NCBI RefSeq assembly: GCF_029029525.1
Contig: NZ_JAKJSC010000006.1
Location: 124,001-188,000 of the forward strand
DNA from: Labilibaculum sp. DW002
GTDB lineage: Bacteria > Bacteroidota > Bacteroidia > Bacteroidales > Marinifilaceae
DNA length: 64,000 bases
Reading direction: 5' to 3'
The position numbers were made by a program, and so were the translations under genes. The notes under the pieces were generated by a model. The model was not told the origin of the DNA. It saw only the letters and a list, made by a program, of their open reading frames with translations, and did no database searches. Of the stretch, positions 18,141-26,856 are shown in pieces. Positions within the stretch are counted from its first letter, which is position 1; each line of letters begins with the position of its first letter.

Positions 18141-19157
18141 CTATTTAAAATGATAAGACACACCGAATTGCAATGTGAAATCTGGCGCAGTGTTTACGAT
18201 TATATCTTCTATAAATGCACCTGTCAATACTAATTTTTCAGTCAACAAATAATCCAAGCCTAATACCAATTGCCCTGAAGCATATCCTAACTGCTTAGTT
18301 TCGGAATCTTTGTAAAAACTAGTATGGAAATCGAATTGCGATTTAAGAAACCATTTATTGTTTAAGTTGTGAGAGAAACCAATGCTTCCAAAACTCACGT
18401 TTCTGGAAATTTTATAGTCCAAAACAGCACCTGTACCAACTCTTAAATAGCCCAAAGAATAAAACCAAGCAAACTGTCCTCTTTCAATAATAGGTTTAAT
18501 AGTACCCGTTAACTGAACACCAAAATCATTCGTTCCACTTCCAACCAGAGTTTCTTTTTTTCCAGTTGCTAATTTAAGAAAAGAGCGTAAAGCTAACTTA
18601 TGATTTTTCCCTCCAAAAATCGGTGTACATAATGAAACAGAAATATCGCCAACACTTAATTTACTTTCATTCATATTAAAAACGAAACTTTCGTTTTCTA
18701 AAAAAAAATAATTTAGGTTATAAGTTGGCATAATCCTTCGAGATTTTTCAGGTAAGTTAAAGGTTTCGTGCCAATCACTTATAAAAGAATCCATTACTCC
18801 TGTAGAGTGTCTAACCATTGGAATGGAAATACCCAACTCCAATTTAGATAAAAATCCGTAGGAAAACTGGAGCTCATTTCTATACATTTCACCATCTAAG
18901 TATATGGCCTCACCTTTCTTTTTTGCACTCGTTGCATTGTTGGCAATATTAAAATAATTGCCAATATAAAATTCCCCTTTCTCTAAAACAATTCCTCCAG
19001 GATTAGTTGGCAATCCAAAAAAATGAACAACAGGACTTTGATTGTGAGTTTGAAAAGGCCTTACCGCCTTTTGTGCCAATAAAGAATTTATGGGAATTAA
19101 AAAAAGGAAGTAAAATAGTAGTTGTAACGCTCTCATGTAATTCTTATAACTAGTCAT
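18141..19157 (-). CDS. Predicted outer-membrane beta-barrel protein, unknown function
   Basis: A 338-residue product with a signal peptide (LLFYFLFLIPINSLLAQKA, cleaved after about residue 29). The mature part alternates polar and aromatic residues in short strands, and the last strand ends in an aromatic-rich FTLQFGVSYHFK, a typical outer-membrane barrel terminus. No named family was recognised. It lies between the ROK kinase gene (26 bases upstream) and the YccF gene (6 bases downstream). The localisation is inferred from the strand pattern only. Confidence 0.7.
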   Translation of the reverse strand: MTSYKNYMRALQLLFYFLFLIPINSLLAQKAVRPFQTHNQSPVVHFFGLPTNPGGIVLEKGEFYIGNYFNIANNATSAKKKGEAIYLDGEMYRNELQFSYGFLSKLELGISIPMVRHSTGVMDSFISDWHETFNLPEKSRRIMPTYNLNYFFLENESFVFNMNESKLSVGDISVSLCTPIFGGKNHKLALRSFLKLATGKKETLVGSGTNDFGVQLTGTIKPIIERGQFAWFYSLGYLRVGTGAVLDYKISRNVSFGSIGFSHNLNNKWFLKSQFDFHTSFYKDSETKQLGYASGQLVLGLDYLLTEKLVLTGAFIEDIIVNTAPDFTLQFGVSYHFK

Positions 19158-19183
19158 TTGATGAAGAAGATCAAATCTACTAA

Positions 19184-20137
19184 TTATTCAAGAACTTTCC
19201 ATACCAAAGCTGCAGCACCCAATAATCCCGAATTCCCTTGTATTTTACTTAGCTCAACTTTGGTTTTACCCTTTAAAACAGAAAGTAAATTATCATCCAT
19301 ATGATACTGGGTAGGTTTTAGAATTAAATCTCCAGCCTTTGCCAAGCCACCTGAAAGAAATATAACTTCAGGATTATTTAGAGCAACAACATTTGCCAAA
19401 GCTAAACCTAAAATTCTTCCAGTAAATTCAAAAGACTCCAATGCAATTTTATCACCAGCATAAGCAGCATCAGCTAGGCGCCTAGCACTCATTTTATTAA
19501 AAGGAAGGTTACGCAATTCGCTTTTATCATGATGTTTAGCAAAAAGTTTGCTAACTGTTCTTTTAATCCCTGTAGCAGAAACGTAGGTCTCCAAACAACC
19601 CAATCGTCCGCAACCACAATGACGACCTTCTGGGCGAACAATTACGTGCCCCAATTCACCTGCAAAGCCAGAATATCCATATAGCAATTCACCATCAATA
19701 ACAATCCCAGATCCTAGACCTGTACCGAGTGTTAAAACCATAAAATGTTTCATTCCAATAGCACCACCAAAAATCATTTCGGCAACAGCAGCAGCATTAG
19801 CATCATTGGTGACGTAAACTGGTATATTCAATTCCCTTTTTAAGAGATCACCCAATTGAAGTTTTCCTTTCCAAGGAAGATTAGAAGCTTCTTCTATACT
19901 ATTATCGCGATAATTTGCATTTGGAGCTCCAACTCCTGCACCTATCAATTCAAATTTAAAGTGTAACTTTTTAGATAAGGATTTTATTTTTTCGGCTAGA
20001 ACTTTTACAAAATCATCAAAATTATCAAACTGTTTGGTAAAAATGGAGTCTTGAACAAGGCAATTCCCTTCCTTGTCAACCAATCCGAAGACCGTGTTCG
20101 TTCCACCAATATCTATACCAACAGCAAGCTTTTGCAT
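19184..20137 (-). CDS. ROK-family sugar kinase (glucokinase-like)
   Basis: A 317-residue cytoplasmic protein of the ROK family. It has the phosphate-binding IDIGGTNTVFGLVD (about 8-21), the sugar-binding region with NDANAAA (about 114-120), the glycine-rich TLGTGLGSGIVIDGEL, and the zinc motif HCGCGRLGCLE (about 175-185), followed by a second nucleotide loop (FLSGGLAKAG). There is no N-terminal helix-turn-helix, so it is a kinase and not a repressor. Glucose or another hexose is the probable substrate. It appears to head a small operon with the outer-membrane protein and YccF genes. Confidence 0.92.
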   Translation of the reverse strand: MQKLAVGIDIGGTNTVFGLVDKEGNCLVQDSIFTKQFDNFDDFVKVLAEKIKSLSKKLHFKFELIGAGVGAPNANYRDNSIEEASNLPWKGKLQLGDLLKRELNIPVYVTNDANAAAVAEMIFGGAIGMKHFMVLTLGTGLGSGIVIDGELLYGYSGFAGELGHVIVRPEGRHCGCGRLGCLETYVSATGIKRTVSKLFAKHHDKSELRNLPFNKMSARRLADAAYAGDKIALESFEFTGRILGLALANVVALNNPEVIFLSGGLAKAGDLILKPTQYHMDDNLLSVLKGKTKVELSKIQGNSGLLGAAALVWKVLE

Positions 20138-20208
20138 ACGAGAATTTATTTGAGTAAAATTATGATTATCTCAAATTAAAAATAATTAAGCTTAAATAAA
20201 AGGAAAAA

Positions 20209-21498
20209 CTATAAACGTTCTTTTAAAAGCGCTCTAATTGGATTAAAAATACGTTGAAGCAATCTAAAATCTTCTGTTATAATTTCTGCTTGCCCCTCAA
20301 TTTGCTGAGCAAATTCGAGCTCAATATCGTAGTTTGTTACCAAACCATTAGGAAAATCAACGTCCAAACTATATTTCTGGTCTTCTGGAACTTTTGAAAT
20401 AGATCTTATGGTTCCTTCCAACATGCCATATTCAAGATAAGGATAATTATCTAATTTTATATTCACCCTTTGCCCGATTTTAACCTTACCAGCTCCTTGT
20501 ACTCCTAATTCAACCCTAGCAACTATTTTGGCAGAATCTGAAGGCAAAACAGTAAAAACCCTCTCTCCCGTCTTTACATTTTGATTGGAGCTGTAAAAAC
20601 GGTTAAAACTAACCTTACCATCAATAGGTGTTGTGAGCACATATTTTTGTTCCCAAATATTAATCTGAGCCTTTAAATTATCGAAGGATTGAATGAGTAG
20701 ATTCTGTAATTCCTTTCTTTCATTTTCTTTATTCAATTCCAAATCTATGATTTGCTGATTGACCTCAGAAATGCTAATCTGAGTAGAGGCCAGCGAAGAG
20801 CGAGAACCATGGAATGCATAACTTTGCTCTAGATATTTCTTACGAGCATTTTGAAAGTCAGACTGGGAAATAACACCCCTAACAAACAAAGATGAATCAC
20901 GAATAAATTGCTTTTTAGCTATTTCCAATTCACTTTCAGAAATAACTTTTTGTTGGTACTGCCGATCGTAATACAAATTGTATTTACTGATCTTATCTCG
21001 ATAAGAAGCAATTTTGCGATCGTAATAGTCTAAATCAAAAAAACGTTGATAGTCAACATATGACTTTAAAAAACCATTGTAGTACGATTGAATTTGTCCC
21101 AAACGAAAATCACCTTCTAACAATTTGGACTTAATTCCATCCACACCAGTAAGATGCTCATGAAATTCTTCCATTTTTGATTTTAAAACAAAAACATCAT
21201 CATTAACAGCTGGATTTTCTATAATGGCTAGCAGCTCTCCCTTTTTCACCTCTTGATTATCTGCAACATACAGATTTTGAATCTGCCCGGATGATCGAGC
21301 AATCAATTCGGCAGGTGGATTCAGGGTTGTCAGCACCAATTTGGAATGTATTATATCCGGATAACGGAAAAACCAACTGCCCACAACAATTAATAAAATG
21401 ATCAGAAAGAACATAGTTGTGCCACTACGAATGATCCAATTCGGCATTCTTTGCAGTATTTCCTTTACTTCATCTGATCGTAATTCAATATTATCCAT
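20209..21498 (-). CDS. HlyD-family periplasmic adaptor of a peptide exporter
   Basis: A 429-residue membrane fusion protein: short cytoplasmic tail, one membrane helix at about 29-48, a biotinyl-lipoyl half-motif (LIARSSGQIQNLYVADNQEV, about 85-104), long coiled-coil hairpin (about 115-270), and the second lipoyl half with the beta-barrel (about 280-400). With the C39-type ABC transporter encoded upstream it would span the periplasm towards a TolC-like channel. The usual order, transporter then adaptor, is interrupted by the four-helix-bundle gene; the ATG follows an AATTAATAATTA repeat that ends that insertion. Confidence 0.92.
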   Translation of the reverse strand: MDNIELRSDEVKEILQRMPNWIIRSGTTMFFLIILLIVVGSWFFRYPDIIHSKLVLTTLNPPAELIARSSGQIQNLYVADNQEVKKGELLAIIENPAVNDDVFVLKSKMEEFHEHLTGVDGIKSKLLEGDFRLGQIQSYYNGFLKSYVDYQRFFDLDYYDRKIASYRDKISKYNLYYDRQYQQKVISESELEIAKKQFIRDSSLFVRGVISQSDFQNARKKYLEQSYAFHGSRSSLASTQISISEVNQQIIDLELNKENERKELQNLLIQSFDNLKAQINIWEQKYVLTTPIDGKVSFNRFYSSNQNVKTGERVFTVLPSDSAKIVARVELGVQGAGKVKIGQRVNIKLDNYPYLEYGMLEGTIRSISKVPEDQKYSLDVDFPNGLVTNYDIELEFAQQIEGQAEIITEDFRLLQRIFNPIRALLKERL

Positions 21499-21533
21499 GA
21501 ATTAATAATTAAAAATGAGTAATTAATAATTAC
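21499..21533. repeat. Terminal repeats of the four-helix-bundle insertion, HlyD side
   Basis: Two near-identical copies, GAATTAATAATTA (21499-21511) and AATTAATAATTAC (21521-21533), lie between the HlyD start codon and the stop of the four-helix-bundle gene. The same sequence occurs inverted on the other side of that gene at 21913-21927. Confidence 0.65.
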
Positions 21534-21538
21534 CTCAA

Positions 21539-21898
21539 CTATTTACTCAAATTAGTTTTGGACGTTTCTAGTATTTTAGATAAAATTTTTAAAATTTCCT
21601 CACAGTCTAATCGTAACGAATCAAATATCTTTTTATCGATATAATCTGTATCATGTAACAACCTAAGCCAATAATGTGCTTCTCTAGCCTCTTTATAAGA
21701 AATTTGCAATTTGGCAATAAAATCTTTTTTGGATATTCCACCTATAGCTTCTTCGATATTCGCTCCAACAGATGTCCCACAGCGCAATATTTGCTTCGAT
21801 AAAACATATTCCTGTTTCTCAGTCTTTAAATACTTATATAAATTAATGATTCTAACTGCAAAATCATAAGCCTTATCTTTTACCAGATTTGATTTCAT
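21539..21898 (-). CDS. Four-helix-bundle protein (S23/Avd-like)
   Basis: A 119-residue all-helical protein of the S23-type family first met in intervening sequences of 23S rRNA genes and related to the bAvd accessory protein of diversity-generating retroelements. Typical segments are KAYDFAVRIINLYKYL (about 8-23), SKQILRCGTSVGANIEEA (about 34-51) and YKEAREAHYWLRLL (about 67-80). Function is unknown; these proteins form pentamers and bind nucleic acid in studied cases. The gene is inserted between the ABC transporter and its adaptor and is bounded by inverted AATTAATAATTAC repeats, so it looks like a movable cassette and not a part of the exporter. Confidence 0.88.
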   Translation of the reverse strand: MKSNLVKDKAYDFAVRIINLYKYLKTEKQEYVLSKQILRCGTSVGANIEEAIGGISKKDFIAKLQISYKEAREAHYWLRLLHDTDYIDKKIFDSLRLDCEEILKILSKILETSKTNLSK

Positions 21899-21912
21899 AG
21901 AATTTTTAATTC

Positions 21913-21927
21913 GTAATTATTAATTCA
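21913..21927. repeat. Terminal repeat of the four-helix-bundle insertion, transporter side
   Basis: GTAATTATTAATTCA is the inverted complement of TGAATTAATAATTAC; it matches the copies at 21499-21533 over 13-14 bases. It lies 3 bases from the transporter stop codon. Confidence 0.65.
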
Positions 21928-21930
21928 CGA

Positions 21931-24138
21931 TTAGCTCCCAAGTTCCAATTGATTCTTAACAAGCTCATAATATTGACCTTTTATTTCAGTCAGATCTTTA
22001 TGATTTCCATACTCAACAATCTTACCTTTATCTAAAACGATAATTTTATCAGCATTTCGAACTGTACTCAATCTATGTGCTACAACCACAACCGTTCTAC
22101 CTTGATTAAACTCGTCCAGATTTTCCATGATCGCTTTTTCATTATTGGCATCCAGCGCATTGGTTGCCTCATCGAAGAAAAGGAATTCCGGATTTTTATA
22201 AACAGCTCGTGCAATCAGTATTCTCTGCTTTTGCCCCTGACTTAACCCGTGCCCATTAGCTCCGATCTTTGTATTATACCTAAGCGGAAGACTATCTATA
22301 AAATCATGAATGCATGCTACCTGAACGGCATATAAAAGACGTTTCTTGTCAATGATCTCATCTCCAACTGCAATATTTTTTGCTATAGTATCAGAGAAAA
22401 TAAAACCATCTTGCATAACCACACCACAGTTTTGTCGCCACATAGCTGAGCTATAGTTCTGAATAGATATACCGCCTAAGTTAATTTTTCCTTTCGTTGC
22501 GGGATAAAAACCTAACATGAGCTTTATTAAAGTTGTCTTTCCAGAGCCTGAAGCACCAACAATAGCAGTTGTTTGTCCTTTAGCTACATTCAAATTGACT
22601 TCATTCAATACCATCTCAGAATGTGGTCCTTCGTATTGGAAACTTACTTTCTCGATATGGATAGACTTATCTTCAGGTAATTCGATTAGCTTTTCATCTT
22701 TTTCAATTTCTTCATCATCCATCTCGTGAATCTCACCCAAACGTTCCAATGAGATTTTAGCATCCTGCCATGAATGAATAAACTGAACCAGATTGTCAAT
22801 AGGCGAATTTAATTGCCCCAGTATATACTGTACAGCCAGCATCATACCCAAAGTCATGCTACCATTAACAACAGCTTGTGCAGCTAAAAAAGTGATAACA
22901 ATATTCTTGGTCTCATTAAAAAATACGGAACCCGATACTTGGTATTGATTCAATGCAAGCCCCTTAGTACGCACTTGGAAAAGTTCTGCTTGTATATTCT
23001 CCCACTCCCAGCGTTTCTGCTTTTCGCAATTATTCAGCTTAATCTCTTGCATACCTGTAATCAGTTGCACCAGAGAATTCTGATTGCTCGAAAGTTGGGC
23101 AAAACGCTTTCCATCTAATTCTCTACGTTTTTTAAGAAAGAGATTAATCCAGATAATATAGAGTGCAGATCCCAAAAGGAAAACACCGAAAATGGTCATA
23201 TTATAAATAGCCAACACAACTCCGAAAATTAGAAGATTCACCATCGAGAATAGGATATTCAAAGTAGATGAAGTTAGGAAGTTCTCAATACGAGTATGAT
23301 CTTGTATTCGCTGTAAAAGGTCACCAATCATTTTAATATCGAAGAAACCAATAGGTAGCTTCATCAACTTAATTAGAAAGTCGGATATCAAGGAAATATT
23401 TATGCGAGTAGAAATATGCAAAAGAATCCACGATCTTATAAACTCGACCGATATACGCGAAATGAAAAGTACCAACTGCGCAATAAGAACCAATGTAATA
23501 AAACTTAAGTTCTTGGTATTGATACCCACATCGACAACCGATTGGGTTAAAAATGGGAAGATTAGCTGTAACAAAGAACCAAACAACATTCCCAAGCCCA
23601 ACTGAACAAGAAATTTTTTGTATGGTTTTAAATATTTTAATAAAAAGCCAATGTTTTTTTTGTTGGATACATCCTCGTCGCTTTGATTGTAAAAATCTGG
23701 TGTTGGTTCCAGTAACAAGCATAAACCTTTTACCTCGCCATCAACTTTAGTAGATGCCCAAGCTTTTATAAACTCCTCCTTAGTGAATTTTAATAATCCA
23801 GATGCTGGATCAGCTACATGTACGATCGTTCTTTTGTTCTTCGTCTCTATTTTATGAACCACTACAAAGTGCGCTTGATTCCAATGGCAAATAGCTGGTA
23901 GTGTAGCTTCATCTTGTAATTGCCTGTAGCTAATTCGAACACCCATAGTTTTCAAACCAATACTTTCCGCTGCATCGGCTATTCCCAACATCGAAACACC
24001 TTCTCGGGTAATGTGCGATTTATCTCGTAAAGATTGAAGACTAAAATTCTTTCCAAAATGAGAAGCAATCATGCGTAAACACGTTGGGCCACAATCCATG
24101 GCATCCAATTGGCGGAAATGGGGGAAATCTTTCTTCAA
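21931..24138 (-). CDS. C39 peptidase-containing ABC transporter (bacteriocin/peptide exporter)
   Basis: A 735-residue exporter that cuts double-glycine leader peptides and pumps out the mature peptide. The N-terminal C39 peptidase is intact: Gln10 and Cys16 in RQLDAMDCGPTC, His near 91 in NQAHFVVVHK, Asp near 108 in HVADPASG. Six membrane helices follow (about 165-440). The ATPase has Walker A VGASGSGKTTLIK (about 527), signature LSQGQKQRI (about 630), Walker B FLFFDEATNALD and the H-loop AHRLST. With the HlyD gene it forms an export pair, but no gene for a double-glycine precursor was found beside it. Confidence 0.94.
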   Translation of the reverse strand: MKKDFPHFRQLDAMDCGPTCLRMIASHFGKNFSLQSLRDKSHITREGVSMLGIADAAESIGLKTMGVRISYRQLQDEATLPAICHWNQAHFVVVHKIETKNKRTIVHVADPASGLLKFTKEEFIKAWASTKVDGEVKGLCLLLEPTPDFYNQSDEDVSNKKNIGFLLKYLKPYKKFLVQLGLGMLFGSLLQLIFPFLTQSVVDVGINTKNLSFITLVLIAQLVLFISRISVEFIRSWILLHISTRINISLISDFLIKLMKLPIGFFDIKMIGDLLQRIQDHTRIENFLTSSTLNILFSMVNLLIFGVVLAIYNMTIFGVFLLGSALYIIWINLFLKKRRELDGKRFAQLSSNQNSLVQLITGMQEIKLNNCEKQKRWEWENIQAELFQVRTKGLALNQYQVSGSVFFNETKNIVITFLAAQAVVNGSMTLGMMLAVQYILGQLNSPIDNLVQFIHSWQDAKISLERLGEIHEMDDEEIEKDEKLIELPEDKSIHIEKVSFQYEGPHSEMVLNEVNLNVAKGQTTAIVGASGSGKTTLIKLMLGFYPATKGKINLGGISIQNYSSAMWRQNCGVVMQDGFIFSDTIAKNIAVGDEIIDKKRLLYAVQVACIHDFIDSLPLRYNTKIGANGHGLSQGQKQRILIARAVYKNPEFLFFDEATNALDANNEKAIMENLDEFNQGRTVVVVAHRLSTVRNADKIIVLDKGKIVEYGNHKDLTEIKGQYYELVKNQLELGS

Positions 24139-24241
24139 GGTAGAATCGTAGTTAGTAATTTATTATAGTCAAGCTAAAAATAGGGAAAATTGTTGGAATG
24201 GACTAAACACAGGATTTATATTAATCAATAGAATGTATTTA

Positions 24242-24273
24242 AATAAAAACCCCATTTGGAAAACCAGATGGGG
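24242..24273 (-). terminator. Terminator after the Crp/Fnr gene
   Basis: Inverted repeat CCCCATTTGG (24250-24259) and CCAGATGGGG (24264-24273) with one mismatch and an AAAA loop. On the minus strand it is followed by a T-rich tract, 25 bases after the Crp/Fnr stop codon. Confidence 0.75.
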
Positions 24274-24297
24274 ATAAAATATTTTAAGAAGTAGCGT

Positions 24298-25002
24298 TTA
24301 CAAAATACCGCCTACCTTTTTAAGTGCTTTACTGTTTAGAATTTTAATTTTTCGACCGTTCAATTCAATCAGTTTATCTGATTTAAATTCTGATAAGAGA
24401 CGAATAACCGATTCTGTAGCTGTACCAACCATATTGGCCAATTCTTCGCGTGTTAATGCAATTTTAAGTGTGTTGTCCTCTGTTAGACCGAAAGTACTCT
24501 CTAAATGCACTAAAATCTCTGCTAAACGTTCACGAACCGTTTTTTGAGCAATATCTGTAATGTAATCGTTCGCTTCATCCAATTCTCTGCAAGTAATTTC
24601 CATTAGTTCCATCGCAAAGTCTGAATTCTCACGTATTAACTTGGTAAGTACATTACCTGGTATAAAACATACAATGGTATCTTCAATTACCTTCGCTGAA
24701 GTACAAGCACGTTCCTTACTTAATACGGATCTAAAACCAATTAAATTACCTGGTTTCGCAAATTTTATAATTTGTTCTTTCCCTTCAATTCCTGTTTTAA
24801 AAACTTTTAAAACTCCTGAGAAAAGAAAATAACATCCCTTTGCTGAATCTCCCTCAGAGTAGATCACACTTCCTCTCTTAAAGAAATGTACATCTTCGTC
24901 CCAGAACAAAAGATTCATATCCTCACGCTGAAGATGCTGAAATCGTTCGCCAAATTTCTCGGCTAATTGATTACAATTTGGAAGAATTTGATTCTGCTTC
25001 AT
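24298..25002 (-). CDS. Crp/Fnr-family transcription regulator
   Basis: A 234-residue regulator with an N-terminal cyclic-nucleotide-binding-like beta roll (about 25-140, including the FKRGSVIYSEGDSAKGCYFLFSG stretch split at about residues 36-58) and a C-terminal winged helix (about 165-225), whose recognition region is REELANMVGTATESVIRLL. It lacks the cysteine set of an FNR-type iron-sulfur sensor, so the effector is unknown. It is divergent from osmC across 215 bases, and a TAnnTTTG box lies about 160 bases upstream. A link to stress or redox control is suggested only by the divergent osmC. Confidence 0.9.
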   Translation of the reverse strand: MKQNQILPNCNQLAEKFGERFQHLQREDMNLLFWDEDVHFFKRGSVIYSEGDSAKGCYFLFSGVLKVFKTGIEGKEQIIKFAKPGNLIGFRSVLSKERACTSAKVIEDTIVCFIPGNVLTKLIRENSDFAMELMEITCRELDEANDYITDIAQKTVRERLAEILVHLESTFGLTEDNTLKIALTREELANMVGTATESVIRLLSEFKSDKLIELNGRKIKILNSKALKKVGGIL

Positions 25003-25163
25003 TCACTTCAAATTAAAACTGAAACTAATACTACCATTTCAACAACTCTTTTTCAATCAGAGCTTTTATATTTTTAAAAGCTACATGAAAAGTTAGATGA
25101 TTAGATGGCTTTTTTATACTTTTAATATAAATCAAAACCGAATTATATTCAGGTTTAAATATA

Positions 25164-25171
25164 CAAATTTA
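25164..25171 (-). promoter_or_regulatory. Possible -7 box for the Crp/Fnr gene
   Basis: The minus strand reads TAAATTTG (TAnnTTTG) in the 215-base divergent region between the Crp/Fnr gene and osmC. It would give a leader of about 155 bases. No properly spaced -33 TTG is seen, so confidence is low. Confidence 0.3.
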
Positions 25172-25217
25172 AGTTTTACTTATACAAGCCTTATAGTAGA
25201 CTAAAAACAACAATAAT

Positions 25218-25637
25218 ATGAAGCATAAAGTAGAAATGTCGTGGTTGGGAAATCTGGCTTACGAAACAGACATGGATGGACACAAAATGATAACCGATGC
25301 AGGAACAGAAGTTGGTGGCGAAGACAGAGGTTTTCGTCCAAAAAAACTAATGTTGACCGCTTTAGCTGGATGTACTGGTATTGATATGGCGCTTATCCTA
25401 AAAAAAATGCGTGTTGATGTGAAGGACATCAAAGTATCAGTTGAAGGTGAACTAACAGAGGAACAACCTAGCTATTACAAAAACATGCATATTGTTTTTG
25501 AATTTTTTGGAACCGATTTACCTCATAAAAAAATTGAAAGAGCCGTAAAATTATCTGAAGAAGAATATTGCGGTGTTAGTGCTTTGTACAAACAGGCAAT
25601 TCCTGTTACTTCGGAGATTATTTATCATGAGGAATAG
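25218..25637 (+). CDS. OsmC-family protein
   Basis: A 139-residue protein of the OsmC/Ohr superfamily, thiol peroxidases that reduce organic hydroperoxides. Both cysteines are there: one in ALAGCTGIDMALIL (about residue 53) and one in EEYCGVSALY (about 116), placed as the peroxidatic and resolving residues. The sequence looks closer to the YhfA-like general OsmC group than to Ohr. It stands alone on the plus strand, divergent from the Crp/Fnr gene, and is followed by a GC-rich palindrome and a terminator shared with pheS. Confidence 0.9.
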   Translation: MKHKVEMSWLGNLAYETDMDGHKMITDAGTEVGGEDRGFRPKKLMLTALAGCTGIDMALILKKMRVDVKDIKVSVEGELTEEQPSYYKNMHIVFEFFGTDLPHKKIERAVKLSEEEYCGVSALYKQAIPVTSEIIYHEE

Positions 25638-25646
25638 TATTTGAAG

Positions 25647-25666
25647 AGACGCACGGCCGTGCGTCT
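25647..25666. repeat. GC-rich 20-bp perfect palindrome (dispersed-repeat type)
   Basis: A perfect palindrome formed by AGACGCACGG and its inverted complement CCGTGCGTCT, just after the osmC stop codon. It is about 70 percent GC in an AT-rich setting. It resembles the AGACGCACGGCCGTGCGTCT elements I recall scattered through many Bacteroidota genomes. It has no T-run of its own. Confidence 0.7.
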
Positions 25667-25673
25667 GTACTTT

Positions 25674-25712
25674 ACAAAAAAATAAAAGTGCCTTTCAAAA
25701 TTGAAAGGCACT
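25674..25712 (-). terminator. Terminator for pheS (convergent with osmC)
   Basis: Perfect 12-bp stem: AGTGCCTTTCAA (25687-25698), two-base loop, TTGAAAGGCACT (25701-25712). On the minus strand the stem is followed by a T-rich run (complement of 25675-25686), which fits the end of pheS. Confidence 0.85.
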
Positions 25713-25743
25713 CTCTATATCATATAATAATCAATCTTTTTGT

Positions 25744-26766
25744 TTAGAATCCTGCTGCTGTAAACTGCTCTAAGAAACGAATATCATTTTCAAAGAACAA
25801 ACGAAGGTCCTTAATACCATATTTTAACATAGTAATACGCTCAATACCCATACCAAGTGCAAAGCCTGTATATTTTTTACTGTCGATACCATTTAAATCC
25901 AAAACATTTGGATCTACCATACCACAACCTAAAATTTCTAACCAACCTGTACCCTTACATACATTACAACCATCACCACCACAAAGTGAACAAGTCACAT
26001 CTACCTCAGCCGAAGGCTCAGTAAACGGGAAATATGAAGGACGCAAACGAATCTCTGTTTTTTCACCAAAGAATTCTTTAGCAAAATAGCTTAGTGTTTG
26101 CTTTAAGTCAGCGAAAGAAACATTCTCATCGATATAAAGACACTCAATTTGATGGAAAATACAATGAGCACGAGCAGAAATTGCTTCATTACGAAATACA
26201 CGACCTGGTGTTAAACAACGAATCGGCAATTCCATTTCTGCCATATCATGTGCCTGAACAGATGACGTATGCGTACGCAATAAGATATCCGGGTTTTTCT
26301 CGATAAAGAAAGTATCCTGCATATCACGTGCCGGATGTTCTTCCGGGAAATTTAATGCTGAGAAATTATGCCAATCATCTTCAATTTCCGGTCCTTCAGA
26401 AATAGTAAATCCTAAACGCGCAAAAATCTCAATAATTTCGTTTTTAACCAATGACAATGGGTGACGAGATCCAAGCTTAACTGAATCAGCTGGAAGACTT
26501 AAATCAAGACCAGACTTATCAAAATCAGAATTGGTAAAACTATCTTTCAATTCGTTCACCTTATCAAGTGCAGTTGTTTTCAACTGGTTTAAAAGTTGTC
26601 CAACAGCCTTCTTTTCTTCATTTGGCACATTCTTAAAATCGCCAAAAAGAGCTGCAATTGTTCCTTTTTTACTCAGGTGTTTAATTCTGAACTGCTCTAC
26701 TTCCTCTAGTGTCGTTGCTGAAAATCCATTCAGCTCCTCAAGTAAATTCTTTATTTTGTCTAACAT
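25744..26766 (-). CDS. pheS: Phenylalanyl-tRNA synthetase alpha subunit
   Basis: The catalytic subunit of the alpha2-beta2 enzyme that charges tRNA-Phe. The product starts MLDKIKNLLEELNG; a longer reading frame upstream adds 28 residues that do not look like the family, so the ATG at 26764-26766 was chosen, giving 340 residues. Seen are the N-terminal coiled coil that binds tRNA (about 1-85), class II motif 2 (GRVFRNEAISARAHCIFHQ), the phenylalanine-binding FPFTEPSAEVDV, a zinc-like cysteine group (CSLCGGDGCNVC) that is common in this phylum, and motif 3 GLGMGIER-type (ALGMGIERITML). pheT is not adjacent. Confidence 0.96.
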   Translation of the reverse strand: MLDKIKNLLEELNGFSATTLEEVEQFRIKHLSKKGTIAALFGDFKNVPNEEKKAVGQLLNQLKTTALDKVNELKDSFTNSDFDKSGLDLSLPADSVKLGSRHPLSLVKNEIIEIFARLGFTISEGPEIEDDWHNFSALNFPEEHPARDMQDTFFIEKNPDILLRTHTSSVQAHDMAEMELPIRCLTPGRVFRNEAISARAHCIFHQIECLYIDENVSFADLKQTLSYFAKEFFGEKTEIRLRPSYFPFTEPSAEVDVTCSLCGGDGCNVCKGTGWLEILGCGMVDPNVLDLNGIDSKKYTGFALGMGIERITMLKYGIKDLRLFFENDIRFLEQFTAAGF

Positions 26767-26856
26767 GTTCTTTATCTTTTGAAATCTAATAGGCGGCAAA
26801 GTTACAAAAAGTTTTTTCTCATTAGCCAAATGATAATAGCTAAATGCCAAAAGCTC

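Noticed and set aside
24139-24241. Possible small double-glycine peptide gene next to the C39 exporter
   Set aside because: No start codon, reading frame or GG-type leader was found in this gap or in the other short gaps of the operon.
26767-26850. N-terminal extension of pheS
   Set aside because: The added 28 residues do not resemble PheS, and the internal ATG gives the expected MLDKI start.
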